DNA of 7,099 bases from JAUWQU01 sp964605095. GTDB lineage: Bacteria > Planctomycetota > Phycisphaerae > SM23-33. Position 1 is the first letter of the stretch. Each line of letters opens with the position of its first letter. Shown here piece after piece: positions 4,906 through 7,099 of the stretch. The position numbers were made by a program, and so were the translations under genes. The stretch lies in contig CAZSBS010000253.1 of NCBI GenBank assembly GCA_964605095.1, forward strand, positions 1 to 7,099, read 5' to 3'. Below the pieces are notes generated by a model, which saw nothing but the letters and a program-made list of their open reading frames with translations, did no database searches and was not told where the DNA came from.

Positions 4906-6987
4906 ATGAACAGCCCTATTTCGAGAGCATTGGCGTTTGTCGTTCTTGTTGTCCTGCCAAAAGCCTCATGGGCTGCTGCGGGAAGACCCGTGTTGTGGTG
5001 GAGTTTTGACGGGCAGACCGCCGGTGCGGTCAGAGACGCTGCCGGCGATACCGTCGATGCCATCGAGGGCAGCGCCAAATACATGCCCGGCCCTTGCGGA
5101 TCAGCCCTCAAGCCCGACGGCTATACGACCTGTATTGAGCGCAAGGCCGCCAAGGCGCCGTCGCTGGATTCCGCCTTTACCGCCGAGGCGTGGGTCGCGC
5201 ACGCGGCGTACCCCTGGAACTGGTGCCCGGTGATCGCCCAACAGGATACCGAGAAAAAGGGCTATCGCTTGGCGGTTGGCCCCAACGGGGATTTCTCGCT
5301 CGAGCTGGCCGTCGGCGGCAAGTGGCAGAAATGCGTCTCCGAGAAGAATCTCCTGCCGCTACGCGAGTGGACACATATCGCGGGAACGTATGATCCCGAA
5401 AACGGGATCACGCTCTTCGCCAATGGCAAAGAAGCCGGCCGGCTTGATGTCAAGGGAAAGCCCGATTGGGCGCCGGAGGCGAACATCCGAGCCCTGATGA
5501 ATTATGAGAAAATCAAGCCCTCCAACATCCACCGCCCTTTCGGCACACTGCCGGGCTGGTTCAGCATCGACGGGCTTGTCGACGAGATCAAGCTCTACGA
5601 CACCGCGCTGTCGGCCGAGCGGATCAAAGAAGATGCCTCGCCGAAGGGCAAGCTCGCGACCCCGGCGCTGCCGCTGCGAAAAATGCCCCACGGCCCCGAA
5701 GGCCCGGGATGTTTCGGCGCTTATTACTGCAACCTGAAGTACTACGAGGAATGGGACAATCTCTGGGCCGTCGACGAGCATCCCGATATTGTCGTCCGGT
5801 TCGACCAGTCGGCGACTCGGGTCGTCTTCTGGCGGGGAACCCGGTTCTCGCCGGCATGGGTTTCGGAGAACGGGCTTTGGATGGCCGACCAGAGCGTCGA
5901 GACATGGAACAAGACCCAGGGCTGCTACGAGCACATGCAGGACCGCCGCTGCCGCTACTCGCACGTCCGCATCATCGAGAGCAACGACGCCCGCGTGGTG
6001 GTCCACTGGCGGTACGCCCTGGTCAGCGCCCATGACGAACTCGCGGCGGAGGATGAGAAGACCACCCGTGCGTGCTGGATCGACGAGTACTATCACATCT
6101 ATCCCGACCAGATGGGCATCCGCAAGCCGACCTGGAAGACGGGGACTCTCCCCCGGCCCATCCAGTTCCAGGAATCGCTGCCCTTTACCGATTCCGGCCA
6201 GCTCCAGGGCGACGTGATCAACAAGGATTTCGCCACGGTCGCCAACTTCAAAGGCCAGACGGAGACCCTCTCGTTCGTTGCGAACCCCACCAAACGCGAG
6301 ATGCCCGCCGACCTGACCGTCCAGCGGTACAATTTCCGCTCGAAGAACCGCCCGTCGATCATCTTCGAGCCGGGCAACAGGATGGGCCGAGCCGTGGACC
6401 GGGAAATGCCCGCCAAGGGGCTCGCCGTCCCCGGGTCCTGCAATCACTGGCCGGTCGGCCAGGCTGCCTGCGACGGCAGAACCGCCCAGGCGCCGGATCG
6501 CCCGACGCACTTCCTGGGTTTTCCGATCTCCAGTCCACCGGTGCATGAGAAGGACGGGCGCTCCTGGTGGAACGGCCTGTACAGCATGACGGAAATGGAC
6601 ATTGACGCCCTCGTCTTCGCAGGCAAGAGTTGGGCCTACGCCCCGCAGGTGGCGCTCAAGTCAAAGGGGTTCCGGTGCCATGGCTACGACCTTGCCGAGC
6701 GGGCCTACCAGCTTACGAAGGACAATCCGTCCGCTGACGGAATACTGGAGCTGACACTCGATGCATCCGAGGACTCGCCGGTGTTCAACCCGGCGTTTGT
6801 CGTGAGAGACTGGCATCCCCGGTCGCTGAATCTGAAGCTCAACGGCAGGCAGGTGTCCCGTGGCGGCGATTTCCGCATCGGAGCGCGGCCCACAATTCAA
6901 GGCGAAGACGTGATTATCTGGATCAGGACGAGATCGACCAAACCGCTGACGATCGAATTGAGCGCCGAACAGGCCGGCGCTCGGTGA
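4906..6987 (+). CDS. Secreted LamG-domain protein with large uncharacterised beta-rich core
   Basis: The 693-residue product starts with a signal peptide (SRALAFVVLVVLPKASWA, cleavage likely near residue 23-25). Residues 28-242 form a LamG/concanavalin A-like jellyroll: VLWWSFDG at the start, FTAEAWV (91-97), REWTHIAGTYD (153-163), then IDGLVDEIKLYDTALSAERI (221-240) at the end. Such domains bind or present carbohydrates. Residues 260-690 form a large core I cannot place in a characterised family. It has DIVVRFDQSATRVVFWRGT (294-312), a His/Tyr/Cys-rich block (340-371, including CRYSHVRIIESNDARVVVHW), IDEYYHIYPDQMGIRK (392-407) and a C-terminal beta-sandwich-like tail (LNLKLNGRQV, PLTIELS). 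His343, His353, His368 and His397 with nearby Tyr residues could form an active site of a lyase or hydrolase, but that is inference. The start is supported by AGAGGTG (4892-4898) 7 bases upstream. It follows the GH28-type gene by 287 bases on the same strand. Confidence 0.85.
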   Translation: MNSPISRALAFVVLVVLPKASWAAAGRPVLWWSFDGQTAGAVRDAAGDTVDAIEGSAKYMPGPCGSALKPDGYTTCIERKAAKAPSLDSAFTAEAWVAHAAYPWNWCPVIAQQDTEKKGYRLAVGPNGDFSLELAVGGKWQKCVSEKNLLPLREWTHIAGTYDPENGITLFANGKEAGRLDVKGKPDWAPEANIRALMNYEKIKPSNIHRPFGTLPGWFSIDGLVDEIKLYDTALSAERIKEDASPKGKLATPALPLRKMPHGPEGPGCFGAYYCNLKYYEEWDNLWAVDEHPDIVVRFDQSATRVVFWRGTRFSPAWVSENGLWMADQSVETWNKTQGCYEHMQDRRCRYSHVRIIESNDARVVVHWRYALVSAHDELAAEDEKTTRACWIDEYYHIYPDQMGIRKPTWKTGTLPRPIQFQESLPFTDSGQLQGDVINKDFATVANFKGQTETLSFVANPTKREMPADLTVQRYNFRSKNRPSIIFEPGNRMGRAVDREMPAKGLAVPGSCNHWPVGQAACDGRTAQAPDRPTHFLGFPISSPPVHEKDGRSWWNGLYSMTEMDIDALVFAGKSWAYAPQVALKSKGFRCHGYDLAERAYQLTKDNPSADGILELTLDASEDSPVFNPAFVVRDWHPRSLNLKLNGRQVSRGGDFRIGARPTIQGEDVIIWIRTRSTKPLTIELSAEQAGAR
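6960..6982 (+). other. Perfect 8-bp hairpin at the end of the LamG gene
   Basis: GAGCGCCG (6960-6967) and CGGCGCTC (6975-6982) are exact reverse complements around the 7-base loop AACAGGC. The structure ends two bases before the TGA stop (6985-6987), so it forms within the last codons. It has no downstream T-run. It parallels the hairpin at the methyltransferase stop (2961-2980). Confidence 0.55.
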
Positions 6988-7017
6988 GCGGAGTTCCCAT
7001 CACCTCTGTCGGACCGC

Positions 7018-7036
7018 AAGCTTAGATATCAAGCTT
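7018..7036. repeat. Small inverted repeat (AAGCTT ... AAGCTT) before glpK
   Basis: Two AAGCTT hexamers (7018-7023 and 7031-7036) flank a 7-base spacer containing GATATC (7025-7030). They can form a 6-bp stem that ends next to the AGGA ribosome-binding site (7038-7041) of the glycerol kinase start. It could be a small operator or a translational hairpin. The block GATATCAAGCTT also matches a common cloning-vector polylinker, so contamination should be considered. Confidence 0.4.
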
Positions 7037-7046
7037 CAGGATCGCC

Positions 7047-7099
7047 ATGAAATACATCCTTGCACTGGATCAGGGCACCACGAGTTCCCGTGCCATCGT
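7047..7099 (+). CDS. glpK: Glycerol kinase, N-terminal fragment (cut by window edge)
   Basis: The first 17 codons read MKYILALDQGTTSSRAI, nearly identical to the N-terminus of bacterial glycerol kinases (ALDQGTTSSRA is the phosphate-1 loop of this FGGY-family ATPase). The enzyme phosphorylates glycerol to glycerol 3-phosphate with ATP in the cytoplasm. The start is supported by AGGA (7038-7041) 5 bases upstream. It begins 59 bases after the LamG gene on the same strand, so read-through is possible, although the roles look unrelated. Other FGGY kinases share the DQGT core, but the TSSRAI continuation favours glycerol kinase. Confidence 0.88.
   Translation, partial: MKYILALDQGTTSSRAI

Noticed and set aside
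4872..5009. 45-residue cysteine-rich small frame (MTDKELEEVHSDEQ...) overlapping the LamG gene start
   Set aside because: It has no ribosome-binding site of its own, and the cysteine-rich part is the out-of-frame reading of the signal-peptide region. It is most likely chance.
5359..6546. 395-residue minus-strand frame opposite the LamG gene
   Set aside because: It is an antisense shadow with low-complexity Arg/Gly/Val composition and no recognisable domain.

Overview
This is a GC-rich, gene-dense bacterial window. It contains a 100-base run of N (3012-3111), so it is almost certainly a scaffold from a draft or metagenome assembly, and the order of the two halves rests only on scaffolding. 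The gene content (exported nitroreductase, exported metallo-beta-lactamase-fold protein, a beta-helix glycosidase lipoprotein and a LamG-bearing secreted protein, with no SusC/SusD-type genes in view) fits a polysaccharide-degrading bacterium of the Planctomycetota/Verrucomicrobiota/Lentisphaerota type. That taxonomic guess is inference, not shown by a marker gene.

Left half (1-3011). The window opens with a 14-codon C-terminal scrap of a plus-strand gene. Two minus-strand genes follow in transcription order: an exported metallo-beta-lactamase-fold hydrolase (1754 to 1020) and an exported SagB-type nitroreductase (926 to 195). They are separated by 93 bases that carry a pair of near-identical 13/14-base direct repeats. 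A 478-base divergent intergenic region (1755-2232) separates these from a plus-strand class I methyltransferase (2233-2976). That region holds the strongest non-coding structure in the window, a 62-base hairpin with 22 paired positions (2088-2149) ending in an AT-rich, -10-like stretch.

Right half (3112-7099). A 66-base open tail (possibly the end of a gene lost in the gap) precedes a GH28-type right-handed beta-helix glycosidase with a lipoprotein signal (3209-4618). After a 287-base spacer with a compound hairpin comes a 693-residue secreted protein with an N-terminal LamG/concanavalin-like domain joined to a large conserved-looking core of unknown function (4906-6987). The two look like an extracytoplasmic pair acting on a plant or algal polysaccharide. 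The window ends in the first 17 codons of glycerol kinase (glpK, from 7047), preceded by a small HindIII-EcoRV-HindIII-like inverted repeat.

No CRISPR array, tRNA, rRNA, transposase or phage gene was seen. The items most worth following are the uncharacterised core of the LamG protein, the non-canonical active-site set of the GH28-like enzyme, and the large hairpin at 2088-2149.
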